Below, piece by piece: positions 9,996-23,065 of a stretch of DNA of 64,000 nucleotides. The notes beneath the pieces are model-generated. The model worked only from the letters and a program-made list of their open reading frames with translations. It was not told where the DNA came from and ran no database searches. The stretch spans positions 7,520,445 to 7,584,444 of the forward strand of contig ML681964.1 of the NCBI GenBank assembly GCA_007922195.1, read 5' to 3'. The position numbers and the translations under genes are program-made. Within the stretch, counting starts at the first letter, position 1. Each line of letters starts with the position of its first letter. Origin of the DNA: Podocnemis expansa. Its lineage: Eukaryota; Chordata; Testudines; Podocnemididae.

Positions 9996-12190
9996 GAAGG
10001 GTGTAAATTGTAGTGTGCATTAGCATTGCACATTAATTGACTTTTGTGTGGACCCTGATAAAAGTGCTTCAGTCAGAGCCAGATTTAGGGGCAGGCTACC
10101 CAGAGGAGTGCCTGAGGTACTGGGCTTGAGGTATGTCGGGTTCAGGGTGCTGTTTTTATTGTTAGCGACAAAAGGGAGACTAGAATGTTTGAAGTAAAAT
10201 GTTTCACACCACAAATTGATACATGAGATCCTGTTTTATGACTGAAAAGCCTAGTCGGCCAATATTGGCAAACTAGGTCACTGACTTCAGCTTTCTGGTC
10301 TTGGTTGTGGTTTGGCACATTATCCTGTTCTAAGTAAGGTTTGTAAGTAAGGCTTTACAAACACGGACAATGGACACTGTAACCACTACTACTTTGATGA
10401 GAAGCTGCCTTGATTGCATCGTAGCCTACAAAGACAATAGATTTGAAGAGCCCATTACTGTTGTCAAAGAAATGGCAGAAACTTAGGAGTTGAGCTTGTC
10501 TTAAAGGAAACTTAAATTCATCAGAAGAAGAGACAGTTTGGTTAAAAGCGTAAAGGTGAAGAGATTGGAAACTTGAAAGACAAACTCAAGATGAAGTTAT
10601 TTTGCTCGCTTGCTGACACTGAAGTGTCCACCAAAGAAAGGTTTGGATAAATGAAGCACCACAAAAGGTCTGGGCTTTTTTGTATCACTTTAATATTCTG
10701 CCAGCAGAAAGGAAAATACTCGAACAATCTTATGGCCCATCACCAGATGCTAACCCATAGGGAATGTTTGGACATCAATGGTAAAGACCTCTGTGTTGAG
10801 GTGGATAACCTCAGTCACATTTTGCACATGGGAAACATTCTCTACTCCAGGTTCTCTAACTCATTCACGTTGCTGAGCTGAAGGACACTTTTCCTAATGT
10901 TTGGGTAGCTTTGAGCATTCTGCTTGCACTGCCAGTCTCAGGAGTGAGGGGGTAGCTGAACTTTTTGAAGCTCAGGTTCTTTAAGACGTATCTTTGAGAC
11001 AACTGATGAGTGACTGACATCACTTGCTATTTTATCACTTGAAAATGCCAGTGTCCACTCTTTGGATCTTTCTGATGTTGTGCTTTGGTTTTTGAGGACA
11101 AATGTAAAAGAAGTGACATTTTGAATTAAGGGATTAGGAGGAACAGTCTAAGGTTTTCACTCTGTAATGCTTGTCTGCCCAATGTTGGTGCACAGGTCAA
11201 TTTCTTAATGTTAGTACATTTCAGTTATTCTTAAATTAAAAAGTTTCTATAGGCTTAGAAGAAATTAATTTTATTTGCTTATATATGGTACAAATAAATA
11301 CAGATTTACAGATCCTAGTGTGCAAATTTATCATGTTGCATGACAGAGATAAATCATGCATCAAGGCCATGAAATGGGCTTCAAAAGCAATAACAAAACT
11401 GTGTATTCAAAAGTTTAACAAATGGACAGAGCAGGAGGTACTGAAGATACTGCTCACCTGGTGTGCCATTTGATAATGTAGTTCCATTTCAAGCAGTAGT
11501 ATGATAACATGCACTGAGAAACTTTTAAGTGCATGCTAGGAGGGTTTATGTAGCTTGTTAGTGTGTGACACACTACTGTGGGCTAAATTTTACATTCTCT
11601 TTGATGCACACTTATGGACTATATTGACAGACCAGTACATTCCTAACTCACTTTTGAAAATTTTATTCAGTCTATTTTATTGTGTGCCATTTGTGTGGCT
11701 TCTCACACACCCTCAGAATGCCAGATGTTCTGATATTTGTGGGAATGGCATGACCCTGTCCCTGACTGTAGAACCTCATACACATGGTGTGTCCAAGGCT
11801 GCACTGCATGGAGGATGCCATTTTGAAGAGTGCTTCATGCCAGAGGCCTGACCTTGCATGGACAAAATACTGGGCAAAATCACACCTGTTTTTTTCTCAG
11901 TACCAGATGGGGGACAAACCTTACAAAAGCAGGACTGTCTAGCTTAAAACAGGATGAATGGCCTTCCCACTTATCAGTCACCTTTTCTGTAGCACTGCCG
12001 ATTGCAATATAAAGAAACAACACAGAAATGTAAATGTTAGTTTTGCTGAAAATATAAAACGTGATCAGTAAAATAACCTTTATAAATGCATCAGAGAGAT
12101 GCTGGGGAATTTAAGATAGTGTGACAGAACATAGCACAGGGAAATCTGGGAACATAGGCAGAATTGTGTTGCAATAATTACAGCTTACAA
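9996..12190. other. AT-rich stretch with one hAT-like terminus
   Basis: At about 10076 the words 'cagagccagatttaggggc' look like a single hAT-type end, similar to 'cagagccagattaatgcagg' at 25766; no partner end was found. Otherwise no gene or repeat is recognised. Confidence 0.35.
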
Positions 12191-12194
12191 GAAA

Positions 12195-12405
12195 CCCCAG
12201 TGCTTAATGGGATGTGAAAGTATACTAAACATTTTCCACTTTAAAGAATCTAGACAGTGGATTACAGAGCTTCATCTCCTAAGGAACCTGGAAGTGTATT
12301 AGACAGTTCTGTGAATAAGGGGATCTGGAAGTATATTACTGAGCTTCATACTTAACAGAATCTGACAGTGTTTTAAACTATTCTTTGTGAATGGGAGGTT
12401 GGCTG
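12195..12405 (+). repeat. Degenerate tandem repeat, unit about 70 bp
   Basis: Recurrent words 'ctggaagtgtatta' / 'ctggaagtatatta', 'gagcttcat' and 'acagt' recur at roughly 70-bp spacing, about three units, much diverged. Confidence 0.4.
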
Positions 12406-12934
12406 AAAGGGTTTATTACTAGTGAGTTCTTTGTAAGCGAAATATTATTTTTCCTGTGGTTATGTAGTGAGCAACATAAGAGGTATAGAAGAGGCACATG
12501 ACGTTGGAACTGGACAGATCAATAAAAAGGAAACAGAGCCTTTTACCATTCACTACATAGTTTAAATCCAGGCCAGGCAGTATTGATCAAAAATGATTAC
12601 TGCCCTATAACTGCTTGCAATGATGTATTAAGCTGATTTGCTGATTTATGCCTGAAGCAGCCAAAAGGATTTTTAGGGACATGCTGTTATTGGCTGATCA
12701 AGGCTCTGGTTTGACCTTAACCCCCACAGCTGGGCAAATAATTGATTTTTTAGTTTTCTGACCCTTGCAGAAAAATAAAAATTGGTTTGGGTTACACCAA
12801 ATATAAAAATTGTGAGAAGTTTTCTTGACTTGTATCTGTTTCAGATCTTAAAGTTGAAAACATAATTCAATCCAAAACATTTTCTTTGGGGTATTTTTAA
12901 AGAACTTTTACAGTACCAGATATGAATGTTTCTC

Positions 12935-13265
12935 CCCTTATAAGCATTAGGTCAGAGGTTAGAGTACTCATTTTGAAAATGAGAGATCTGGATTTAGTTC
13001 CTGCACTGCCTGATGTGAAGAAGAGACTTGCACTTGGGTCCCCAACACTGCAGGAGAGTAGTAACTTGGCAATGAGATATTCTGAGATGGTTCTCTTGCA
13101 ATCTCTTTTGCTGAAGCTGTTCCATTTTTAAAATAAATAACTCGCCATTACTGTAGGGACTCAACCTTTATTCTTCCACAGCCCAGGTGAGTGACCTAAC
13201 CACCAAGCTATAGCATTATTCTCGATCTTTTGCCCTGGTCCAATAGATATTCACTGTCATTCACA
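12935..13265 (+). mobile_element. tRNA-derived SINE pair
   Basis: 'ggtcagaggttagagtactc' looks like a box A region and 'gatctggatttagttcctgc' like box B of a tRNA-derived SINE. The downstream part at 13165-13225 reads on the minus strand as 'cttggtggttaggtcact...ggttgagtccc', a second tRNA-like head in reverse. Confidence 0.5.
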
Positions 13266-13794
13266 GTGGTGGTTCATAATGACATCCCTGGTGAATCCCT
13301 TAGTTATTGGATTAAAAAGATAATCCCCATGCTGTTGTCTTACTAGGATCTAAATCCCCTAAAAGCTTTCCCTCCCCCACTAGAATTCATTTGGTAAATT
13401 CATGAATAGTTTCTGATTGACCAAGTTGCATTTTTTGGCAAACATAAACTATTTTTGTTCGGTCCCCCCCATCTCTACTAAGGATTCTGGCTAAATTCTG
13501 GGCACAAACTGTGCCCTTAGGTTGACACCTATGTATTGCGTGATTTAGAGCTGTGCCATCTGAGTGGAATTTTTGGAGACACAGTCACCACAGAATTTTA
13601 CACTGCTTGGATATTTTTCCTCAAGTGTATAAGAGGAAACTGGGCTTTGGGGTGCAAAGCTTCTTTAGACTAATAATTTATTCACTGAAAAGAGTAGATT
13701 TGGCTTGAGGGAAACTATCTATGATTGTAACATGAATTCAGAGATCAATTTCAGCTGAGAAAAGTTCTGGACTAGTTTCACAAGGGAATTTATG

Positions 13795-13905
13795 TGCTGG
13801 TGGTGTCCCCTGTTGCCCAAAAGGCTTACGGTGAGGGCACAAACTCATGATGCAGGTTCTCCCACACTGTAAGTCAGCACCCTAATCACTGTGCTACATG
13901 GTATT
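13795..13905 (-). mobile_element. tRNA-derived SINE, reverse
   Basis: On the minus strand 'agcacagtgattagggtgct' (box A-like) is followed by 'gggagaacctgcatcatgag' (box B-like, degenerate). Confidence 0.45.
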
Positions 13906-14091
13906 CAGGGATAGAGTGCTCTCAACGTCACTTCTTATAAAATAATTAACTAGTCCTTGGACCATAACCATCCAATGGGAACCATAATGCAAGTCTTCTG
14001 AATTCTAGGTTAGTGTTCTTTTCACTAGTCCATACTGCCTACCTAAAGTTGAATGGCTTTAACAGGAGAGATTGAGACCTGCCCAGGTACC

Positions 14092-14245
14092 ATCTTACTG
14101 TCCAATGGTTAGGACACTTACCTGGAAGGTGGGAAATCTGGTTTCAAGTCTGTGCCTCCCATCTGGGAGAGCAGAGATTCGAATTCAGGTTTCCCACATC
14201 TTGGATGGGTGCTCTGACTGCTGGATAAAGTGTCATATGCACCTG
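14092..14245 (+). mobile_element. tRNA-derived SINE
   Basis: 'tccaatggttaggacactta' followed by 'ggaaatctggtttcaagtct' are box A and box B regions of a tRNA-derived SINE; a second copy of the 'gattcgaattcaggtttccc' motif follows in reverse sense. The 124-residue open frame over it is not a gene. Confidence 0.55.
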
Positions 14246-14446
14246 ACTGTTACTCTGAAAAGAAAAGAGACTGAAGAGCATGTGAAAATCTTGCTCCCCA
14301 CATCTTGCAAGCAGCTTTCTACTCAAACCATAAAGCAAGCCACTGCTGTAATTCTAATTCACTGCTACTTAAGAACTAGTACTTTCAAGAATATCCATTG
14401 GAGGACACTAGAGCACAACAAATCAGAGGCAGCAAGTGCACTATGA

Positions 14447-15715
14447 GTATTTTAAAGATATTTTTGGGTTCACATATATTTAGACCTGAAAGAACAAAGC
14501 ATTTTATTTATATAATGCAGCCTGAGTACCACTAGATATTTCACTGGCTGTCTCACCAATCTCATCTGCTCTGCCCTGTTTTGTATTTGGGATTGATTAG
14601 GATGTTACTTAATGTATGGTTGCTGGCATAGTCACTTGTTCTAATTTTAGTTATACCTTAATGCATGCAATATTTTCTATTATGAATTTTTTATTTATAT
14701 GTTAAATATTTAAACTTATCTTTTAAGATTATAATGAATCCTTAAATCTTTTTACCAGCTTTTCTCAGCAGATGTTTACAGATGACCAGACACTAACAAT
14801 GTAATCAGAGCTTGCTTAGTTCATCTTGACAGTATTTTACTAAGTCAAATAACTCTGATATGTTTTTGTCATGATAGTAACATTTAGTTATGTAGGAATT
14901 GAACTCAACCATTAAAACTCTCATCTGCCCTCTAGATAATGGTGACTGCCTCCATTTTAACCTCCTTGACATTCACACTGTCACTGTCCAGTGCATTAAA
15001 ATTGTAGCTGCTAAAATAACCTTCCTCCCTTGCCTTTTCTAAACATATTTCTGGGTTCCCCACACTTTTGCTTTATAGCCTCTCTCTTTCTCCATCCCAT
15101 GATATTCAAGCTTTTTATCTTCAGACCCTATACAACTCTGCTTCTCTCTGTTGACCAAATCTTGTTTCTTAGCACACCAATGATGGCAGCCTCAACAGCC
15201 AGTTAATCCATTTCTCTCACAATCATCTTTGTACTATCATGCCACCCTTGCATTTAGAATTTCTTCCTTGAATTGGCTCCATAAAACCATTAATGTCTAA
15301 TTCCTGTTGGGATCCACTCTGACTGTGAATCATACAAGAAATTGCCCACTGATAGAGACTAGGTAAAGGGCCAGTGGGGGACTGGTGATATTTTTATATT
15401 TATAGGAGAGGGGCAAGTGATTTGGAGCTATCAGGTTGTGCATATGGCTAGTTTTTGTAACAGCATGATCTTAGCTCATTGTTATCTTTCTGACTTTTCT
15501 GTTTGTTGAACTTACTCATTATATCCTGTGTTAACTTAGATTTCACATTCTTTGGTGAAGGAACCATGTCTAATTTGTTTGTATAGTGCGTAGTGTAATT
15601 GGGCCCCAGTTTCTAGACATTGTTATGGGCTCCAGACACTATTATGAGGAAAATAAATTAATAACGATTTTGTTTAGACAGTTTTATATTTCATGAAACT
15701 ACATAAAATATTTAT
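14447..15715. other. AT-rich stretch without recognised features
   Basis: No gene or clear repeat was recognised. Confidence 0.4.
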
Positions 15716-15720
15716 CCTAC

Positions 15721-16754
15721 TCTAACAGGCTGCTTTCCAGATCCAGTCTGGTGTGCCACTGTGACCCTCCAGTTCTCACTCTTGAATCCAGATTCACTCT
15801 GTTTTGCTAAGTGACCACTCACTTCTGAGTCAGTCCACTCCAGCCTCTTGCTTGTAATCAGTCCCAAGCAGTGGGTGTATGTTCTCAGGCTACTCAAAGG
15901 ATAATCCCCAAGTGAGCACTCCTGGCCCTAGTTACCATGCCAGGAGCCACTGTCTGCAGAGGTTGGGATACACTCTCAGTCACCATACACTCAAGTCCAT
16001 CCATTTAACAAAGAAATGGATCATTCTTGGCGTTCCTCACTCACACCCTCTAAAGACCACACAGCTTGAGATAAAACAACTACTGGTTATTGATCAGACT
16101 AGAAGTCTAAGCGAGAATATGACCAATCATGGCAGAATCACAGTATAAATGAGTCAGGAGTGACCACAAGCAAATAAAAGGTAAAACATGCATGTTAGCC
16201 TAATATTTCTACTAAGCTGACCTCATAGTCCACGTTTATGCTCAAGGTGTTCAGCTGTCAAATGACTGTACAGACAGTCTCTGCCTGAGACCAGCCAGGG
16301 CCCAGATCTTACTTGAAGTTGTTTCAAGAAAGAGATTCCCATACAAAAAGCCCCAAATCCTTCCAAGTGTCTCTTTTTGTTTCCAAAACCCCTCAACCGC
16401 TCCCCATTGGGCAGAGGTGATCTCTTTGTCAGGTCTGAGCCACCTCAATTTGCATATTTTTTGTTGCCTCCTACAGACACTTGCTCACAGCTGTGGCTGT
16501 TGACATGTTGCTGGAAAAGAGTTCTGTCTGTCTCCCACCCCCCTGAACCGTGGAAAACATATTTCACCTCTTTGTACATGCATGAGGGTGCAAGATGCAT
16601 GATATTACAGTAACCATGTTGAATAGCTTATGAGCACCCATGAAGAAACCTTGTATGGTGTAACTGGCATAATAATGTAAAATCACAGTGTATAAGTAAA
16701 CAGAAAAATCATATAGATCATAACCCAAGGTGCACAGATGTGCACCCTGTGACA
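15721..16754. mobile_element. Solo LTR-like element, 1034 bp, 5-bp TSD
   Basis: The element begins TCTAACAGGCTGC (diverged from TGTGACAGGCTGC in its paralogue at 26912) and ends GCACCCTGTGACA, giving the TG...CA outline of an LTR. CCTAC flanks both sides (15716-15720, 16755-16759), matching the short duplication left by retroviral-type integrases. No internal coding region adjoins it, so it looks like a solo LTR of an endogenous retrovirus-like or other LTR element. Confidence 0.65.
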
Positions 16755-16759
16755 CCTAC

Positions 16760-17383
16760 TATTAGTGATAATGTAACAGCCTTTAAAAAGTGTCCTTTCA
16801 GTATGTATATTCCACAAAGATTTCAACTATATCATTCTCTCTGTATCTTTGCCTCAAAACATGCTTCAAAGGCATAGTTTCAGGGGTACACTTTTTATTT
16901 TTTGTTTCATAAAAGGTTTAAATTTAAAAACAAATTATCCATATATAACAGTGCAACATATGAAATGATCTAAAACTATGATTAATCTTTTAAAAAATCC
17001 TCAAGCATGCATAAAATCCTTCTAATCTGGTATTGGAAATAAATGTGCACAGTCATCCTGTTAATTATAATACTTGTAAATGGTTCATTTTCAGTGGTTA
17101 TTAAAGGTTTCAGTTTTGGAAACTATTTAAAATGGTCCGAGATTATCTAATATTGGCAGACTGCTGCAGCTTCTAAAACCCTTTAACATACAGTCCAATA
17201 TCTTCAGTCTTGGTCATCTGCATATCACCAGGTTCAATGGACTCTATGTACTTTGTACCTAAATTCAGCCTTTACATAAATGTATATTGTTAGTGAGTCT
17301 AACTTCAACAGTCTAAAGATAAATTGTACCTGTCTCAAACCTGCTGATACTAACCCTGAAGATTAGCAAAACAAGCAAGAAGT
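16760..17383. other. AT-rich spacer
   Basis: Nothing recognised. Confidence 0.4.
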
Positions 17384-17605
17384 CCTGTGATACTTTTAAA
17401 GACTAAAAAATTTATTTATAACATGAGTTTCATGGGAGAAAATACCACTTATTCAGGCACTGTGAAGCATCGCATGAAGTGGGATTTTGTCTGATGAAAG
17501 CTCAAGTGATAAATACATTTGTTTTGTTTTGTTTTTTAAAAATACTACAGGACTCCTTGCTTGTTTTGCTGAACTAGACTAACATGTCTACCCCTTTGAA
17601 CCTGA
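17384..17605. mobile_element. Two PLE 3' ends head to head
   Basis: 17384-17465 matches the PLE tail in reverse and 17466-17605 matches it forward, ending 'gactccttgcttgttttg', 'actaacatgtctacccc'. Only termini remain, with nothing between them. The arrangement is the same inverted design as the larger copy at 18456-19535, but minimal. Confidence 0.65.
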
Positions 17606-18455
17606 AAATTAGGACTTAATATGGCCAAAGAATTTACCTGAAATAAAGAGATACTTGATTCTGAAGTAACTCAAGGAAGTTCTTCTGTATTTTTATCCAA
17701 TATCAGCATTGATTTGAATCTGAATTCCCTTTCCTTTCCAGATATTGTTCTGGATTTGGGTCCTTCTTTCCTTTTGCTTAGTTGCGCAACAGAAGTTCCA
17801 AAGTATAAGCACTGCATGTAAAAACACTTAAGTGAAACTAATATGAAGAGGCATGTTGTCCTTTGTAAAAGATCAGGTGTGTAAGCAGAGCCAAATTCAA
17901 TTTAGCTACAGGCCAGTAAATTTGAGGATAATTGATAGGAGTCTGCCTATATTAGATAGCTGGTTCATTTTACTGGAACTAAATTGTCTTCAACAACTAG
18001 AGCAGATTACAGAATACATTTAGAAAGCTGGATTTTCGTGCCCTCCATGTGAACATGGGAAATGATTAATGTAGGACTTGTGAAGCTGTGTGCGTAACTG
18101 TCTGAACAGGGAAAAAAGGTATTTACCTGGATTCCTCTTCTGTTTTTCTAAGAAATTTGCTCCTTTGTTGCATAAGGAGAAAGGACAAGATTGTCCCTAC
18201 TGCACAGGAAGAACCTGCAGGGACAACTTGCAGTTGGGCTGACATCTTTCCACTGTGTGTTGGTGTTGACTTACACAGAAAATATGCAGTGATTTGACCA
18301 AGCAGAACCACTCAGATCTGCTCCACAAGGAGGTCCTTAATGTGCATTGGCTTCTGGCCTGTATCTTTCATCTTAGAATCTGTCACAAATGGCAGTTTCT
18401 GCATTCGCTTTGCTGAGAGGGCCTACTGTGTTAACTGTTTAAAAAAAAAAAAAAG
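17606..18455. other. Spacer before the main PLE
   Basis: Nothing recognised apart from an A-run at 18440-18454 directly before the PLE. Confidence 0.4.
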
Positions 18456-19535
18456 GCAAGGAATCTTGTGGCACTTAAAGACTAACAGATTTATTTATCA
18501 CATGAGCTTTTGTGGGAGAATATCCCACTTTGTCAGATGCTTTGAAGAGGGAGAACTTACAGAATTGGATGCAAATAAATGCAGGGGAGTGTAAGGCATG
18601 GGATCAGGTCATACTGCAACAGCAAATCAGAGCATTTGTAAGGATTCAAACTTTAGGAAACAGCATACAAAGGGAGGGTGAAGTCAAATTACCTGTTATA
18701 ATGTGAAAAGATTCCATAGTCACAATTCAGCTCTGCTTTCACACAATTTAATTTGCATATTAATTCGATTTAGGCTGCTCACCAGCACTACAGACCTAAC
18801 AACAGAAACATTAAAGCAGGCACATATCCCTGCAACAAACCACGCTGCCAACTCTGTCCACATATCTGCACAAAAGACACCATCATAAGACCTAATCAAG
18901 CTAGCTACTCCCTCAAAGGGCCCTTCACCTGCTCATCCCCTAATGTGATTTATGCCATCATGTGCCGGAAATGCCCTCGCACCTTATACATTGGACAAAC
19001 AGGACAGACCCTGTGGAAAAGGCTTAATGCTCATAAAACTGATATCAGAAATCATAACACACACACACAAACAGTTGCTGAGCACTTCCATCTTCCTAAT
19101 CATTCCATTGGTGACTTGTTAACGATGGTCATCAAGAAAATCAATGGGACATCAAGACTTCAAAGAGAAACAGCCCAAATCGAATTAATATGCAAATTAA
19201 ATTGTGTGAAAGAAGGGCTGAATTGTGACTATGGATTCTTTCCACATTATAACAGGCGATTTGACTTCATCCTCCCTCTGTATGCTGTTTCCTAAAGTTT
19301 GAATCCTTACAAATGCTCTGATTTGCTGTTGCAGTATGACCTGATCCCATGTCTTACACTCCCTTGCATTTATTTTCATCCAATTCTGTAAGTTCTCCCT
19401 CTTCAAAGCATCTGACAAAGTGGGATATTCTCCCACGAAATCTCATGCGATAAATAAATCTGTTAGTCTTTAAGTGCCCCAAGACTCCTTGCTTTTTTTG
19501 CTTTACTAGACTAACATGGCTGCCCCTTTGGAACT
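18456..19535 (+). mobile_element. Penelope-like element with inverted 3' copy at its 5' side
   Basis: The left arm (about 18457-18770) is a reverse-complement copy of the right arm (about 19178-19491); the two are very similar over about 314 bp. Between and into the right arm runs an open coding frame for the endonuclease. The 3' end is followed by 'actaacatggctgcccc', as in other copies. Penelope-like elements are known for inverted or tandem terminal repeats of this kind. Confidence 0.85.
18774..19295 (+). CDS. GIY-YIG endonuclease part of a Penelope-like element (partial, open)
   Basis: An open frame of 173 codons follows a stop (18771-18773) at the exact edge of the inverted arm, so the upstream reverse transcriptase is missing and the start is artificial. 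Residues 20-32 carry a C-x4-C-x2-C-x-H-x-C cluster (KPRCQLCPHIC), the zinc-finger-like linker of vertebrate PLEs. Residues 58-143 form the GIY-YIG nuclease: VIY (58-60, first Gly replaced by Val), YIG (72-74), KR (82-83), H87, E132 in RETAQIEL, and KLN at the end. The enzyme nicks DNA for target-primed reverse transcription. Without the reverse transcriptase this copy cannot move by itself. Unlike the copy at 1006-1800 it has no stop in the nuclease. Confidence 0.8.
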   Translation, partial: AAHQHYRPNNRNIKAGTYPCNKPRCQLCPHICTKDTIIRPNQASYSLKGPFTCSSPNVIYAIMCRKCPRTLYIGQTGQTLWKRLNAHKTDIRNHNTHTQTVAEHFHLPNHSIGDLLTMVIKKINGTSRLQRETAQIELICKLNCVKEGLNCDYGFFPHYNRRFDFILPLYAVS

Positions 19536-22500
19536 GTGTTAACTAGTGGACCGTAAGTCACTCATAAATGGGAAATTCTATAGCACAGAGGAGAAAGGTG
19601 GGTAAATTTAATCCTCCTGACTGGGTAAATCAGGCGCTACTGCCAGCTATTTGGTGGAGTTGGTGATAGGATGATGTTCATGACTGTGTTTCTGTTATCT
19701 CCAGTCTGCATGTGATCAGTTCCCTCTTCAGGCATGGATCCCAGATCATGATAAACCTCTTTGCAGGAGGAAGGCAAATGAAGCTTTGAAGGCAGCACTT
19801 CCCTCTTTTGTGCTGGATACACTAGATCCTCGTACCCTCCAGTCTGAGAAGCAGAAAGTAGAATCTGGCATAGAATGGTCATCAGTAATACCTAGATACA
19901 GTAACTTGAATATGTTATCATGTTTCCCCTAGAAGCGTGAAAAATATTGTGCACATAAAATGAAAGCAGCAAAACTCGCTCTGTTGTCAGTTCTGCGTAT
20001 GCCAGAAAATGGCCCTCACTTTCAGCTAGGTCACTTTTGCCACTTTGATTTCAGCTGAAAAGCCATTTTCAATAATTGTTTTGATTCACTTGTCAGAAGC
20101 AAAAATTATATGGCAGATCAAGAGAGCTGAAAATCAAAGTTTCAGTGCAAGTTGCATAATCAAAGCTAGTATGAACTTTTTAGATGATTGTCAATAACAC
20201 TGATTGACGTCCATTAAACTCTGTTTTTGATAAAGGAGATCTGAGGGCAAAGTGGGCTAGTGCACTTTTTATTTCTTTATAATGTAGGAGGAAGCCTAAA
20301 ATATTGGTTTTTGTTCTTGTTAGTGTAGGGGGAAAATAAATTCAGATTTGATATACCTTGAAACTCCTGGAGATATTATCACAGTACTTTGAAAGGATAG
20401 CAATTTTAGGGGTGATGGGATTTTTAGTCTAACAGTTAAAACCTTTATTTGTTAACATTTATTTGATTCTAATGCAAGATAAATATGTAGGAGAGTAGCA
20501 TTTGTGGTAAAGAGTCCACATTGTCACCCCTTCATTCATGGGGTAGAGCATTCACAATGCACATGTGAGACCTGGTTTTCCTAACATCTATAATGTTAAA
20601 ATAACAAGCAGGAAAAAGACTTTCCTTTATAAGTCTCAGAGAAGCAACAACAACAAAAGACACTGATTATTTTCTTCTGGAAGTCCATCTTGAAGCTTCT
20701 TTTTTAAACATTCTGAAGCCATATTTTGGATGTCTGCCAGCATGAGTTTAAGCTCAGTACAATTAATCTTTTTATTCAGAGTGACTACAGCAGCACCTCA
20801 TAACACTCCTGATATTAGGGGTCCATCAATATTTCCATTATCAGTACCTGTTCAGAAGTGCATTTTAAATTCATCCATAAAGACTTGCTCCAGCTGAAAT
20901 TTGCCATGTTAATACAAGGTCTTAGCTTGGGACAATTGGATTTACTTAACTGCACTAAGATAGGCATTAGGCAGGGACTTAATTCCCCCAAAGCAAGGTG
21001 ATTCAGAGTTCAGGCTAAACTCGCACCTTTACACTGAAGGGGTTTTCAAATGGTTGGGGGCCAGGGAACAGGGAAAGTTAAGGCCAAAATTTTTAGTCTT
21101 AACTCTGAATTTCTTGACTTATGAGTCAAACCATTCAAACTTTTTTTTTTTTGTGGTTCAATATACTAGCAATTCAGTTTGACAGAACCATCAGATAAGA
21201 TCACATCACTTCAGTGATATTAAAAGCTGAGATATTTTGGCAACTGTTATTTCCAGATAGTGACAATGGAATTGGTTAACTTCTCTTTTCAATTTTACCT
21301 TTACTCTTTTTTTTAGATTCTGTAGTGGTCAGTTGGCATAGATCAGTTTTGAAAAGTTAAACATGGCTTTTTTAAGTTAACATTTTCCTCAAAAACCCTC
21401 ATTGGTGCCTACTGCATATAGGTTATGCTGCTCTGTCACAGGGTCCACTCACTGCTTTGGCGGCCTGCTCCTGATCGCTCTGTCCACGTGTCGCACTTTC
21501 CTCTGGTGGTCATTCCACCCATTAACTTCTTTCACTGTACAGCCCCTCTCACTCCAGGAACGGCAGCTTCCTGTTTGTGACTTGGTTCTCTGGCCAGGTC
21601 ACTAGTCACTATGGTCCTGCCTTTCTGGGGTATCAAAGTCTTCCAAGGTGAACTTTTCCAGGCACTTTGCTCTCCACTCTCTCATCTGTTCCATTTGCCC
21701 AGTGACTGGGGAACCTGAGCCTACCCTCAACTCCAGGTCCTAGTTTGGCAGTCTTCGCATCAGCAGTCAAGGTCTGCTTTGTCTCAAACCTTGCTTCTTT
21801 TCCCCTGAGCCTTTCCTACCTTTCCGTTTCTCTTCCATCTCTCTACCTATGCAAACTTTCTTCTCTCAGAGTAACGGTAGGCTCTCTCTTTCTCTGTCTC
21901 TGCTATAGCCCCAAACACACCTCTCTCCTTCCAGTGAGTGACTGCAAACTACTCTACTGCAGTTTTTCTCTGTTCTCAGCTCCTGGGCTTCTCCTTTTTC
22001 TGGCCATCTGAGCCTCGTGTCTAATAATCTGCTCTCTGGCTCTCTTCCAGGTGCAGTCTGAGTTGTTAATGGGCCCAGTTAGCCACCTTAATCCTTTCAA
22101 GCCTTGGGTGGACGTGCCATCACAAGCTCCATGACACATTGTGATTTCATTCAAAAACATGAGGCAGAGGGAGAAAAGAAACATAGAATTAAGATGAAAA
22201 TATTTGACATCATTTTTTCTAATCACCAATATTGGTGGGGTCTGATTTCTATATGGTGCTATCTTGAGTCCAACACCATTAGTTAGTTCATCACTGAATT
22301 TCCTAGGGTGAGCAGTTGTTTAGTTGTGGCAAATATAAAATATTCACTGTCAGTCTCTCTTCAGGAACAGTACATCTCCTTGATCTTGCTAATCTAAATA
22401 AATCATTCTCAAATAGCAATAAAGTACAAGAGTTCCACTCTAACCCCAACACACAAGCATTATTGCAAATAATATTTATCCATTAAATGTCACCAAGATA

Positions 22501-22889
22501 AATTTTGAGATCTGCAGAAGGCAGTTCCTAAGTCTGCAAAAGTCTGGTCATTGGAGTGGAGGTCTAACAGACAAAGTAACTTTCATAATATGTAATGTGA
22601 AGCATGAGCGCCAGGTCTTGTGTTAACAGCTAGTGTTAACAGTAACAGCTCCACTAGGTCCTAAGAGACTGGAATAGAAATTGTCATGATTGCAGGCATA
22701 GTCTAGAAATGAATGAGTAGGTGGAAAAAGATCTTTAGAAGGTGGTTCTACTCTGAAAAATGATTATGTAAGAATGGCATCATTTTATTCAACAGGTCTG
22801 TTCTTTGGGACTTATTCTGATTTCACTACTGTCTTACACCATTACAAGTCCATTGACTTGAATGGGAACTCGGCTTGAATTCCTGTTGT
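19536..22889. other. Long stretch without recognised genes
   Basis: No gene, RNA or well-bounded repeat was recognised. Around 20520-20600 the words 'gggtagagcattcacaatgc' and 'gagacctggttttcc' hint at a worn SINE head. 21600-22030 is pyrimidine-rich; its short open frames are compositional. Confidence 0.4.
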
Positions 22890-23065
22890 GTCACATACAT
22901 CCTGAGTGACCTTAGGTAAGTCCCATAGCTTTTCTGTGTGCCATTGCCCATCTCTAAATGGTGATAATAGTTCTTTCCTGCTGCATGAGTGTTGTGAGGA
23001 TAAATGCATTGAGGATTGCAAGGCACTTAAATGCTACAGTAATAAAGGCCACAAAAATGCCTCAG
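22890..23065 (+). mobile_element. MIR-like SINE
   Basis: 'cctgagtgaccttaggtaagtc', 'catctctaaatggtgataat' and 'tgttgtgaggataaatgca' in this order match the MIR core and tail region known across amniotes. The 77-residue open frame over it is not a gene. Confidence 0.65.

Noticed and set aside
14092..14245. Possible tRNA gene
   Set aside because: Box A and B words are present but the cloverleaf is worn and a SINE body follows.
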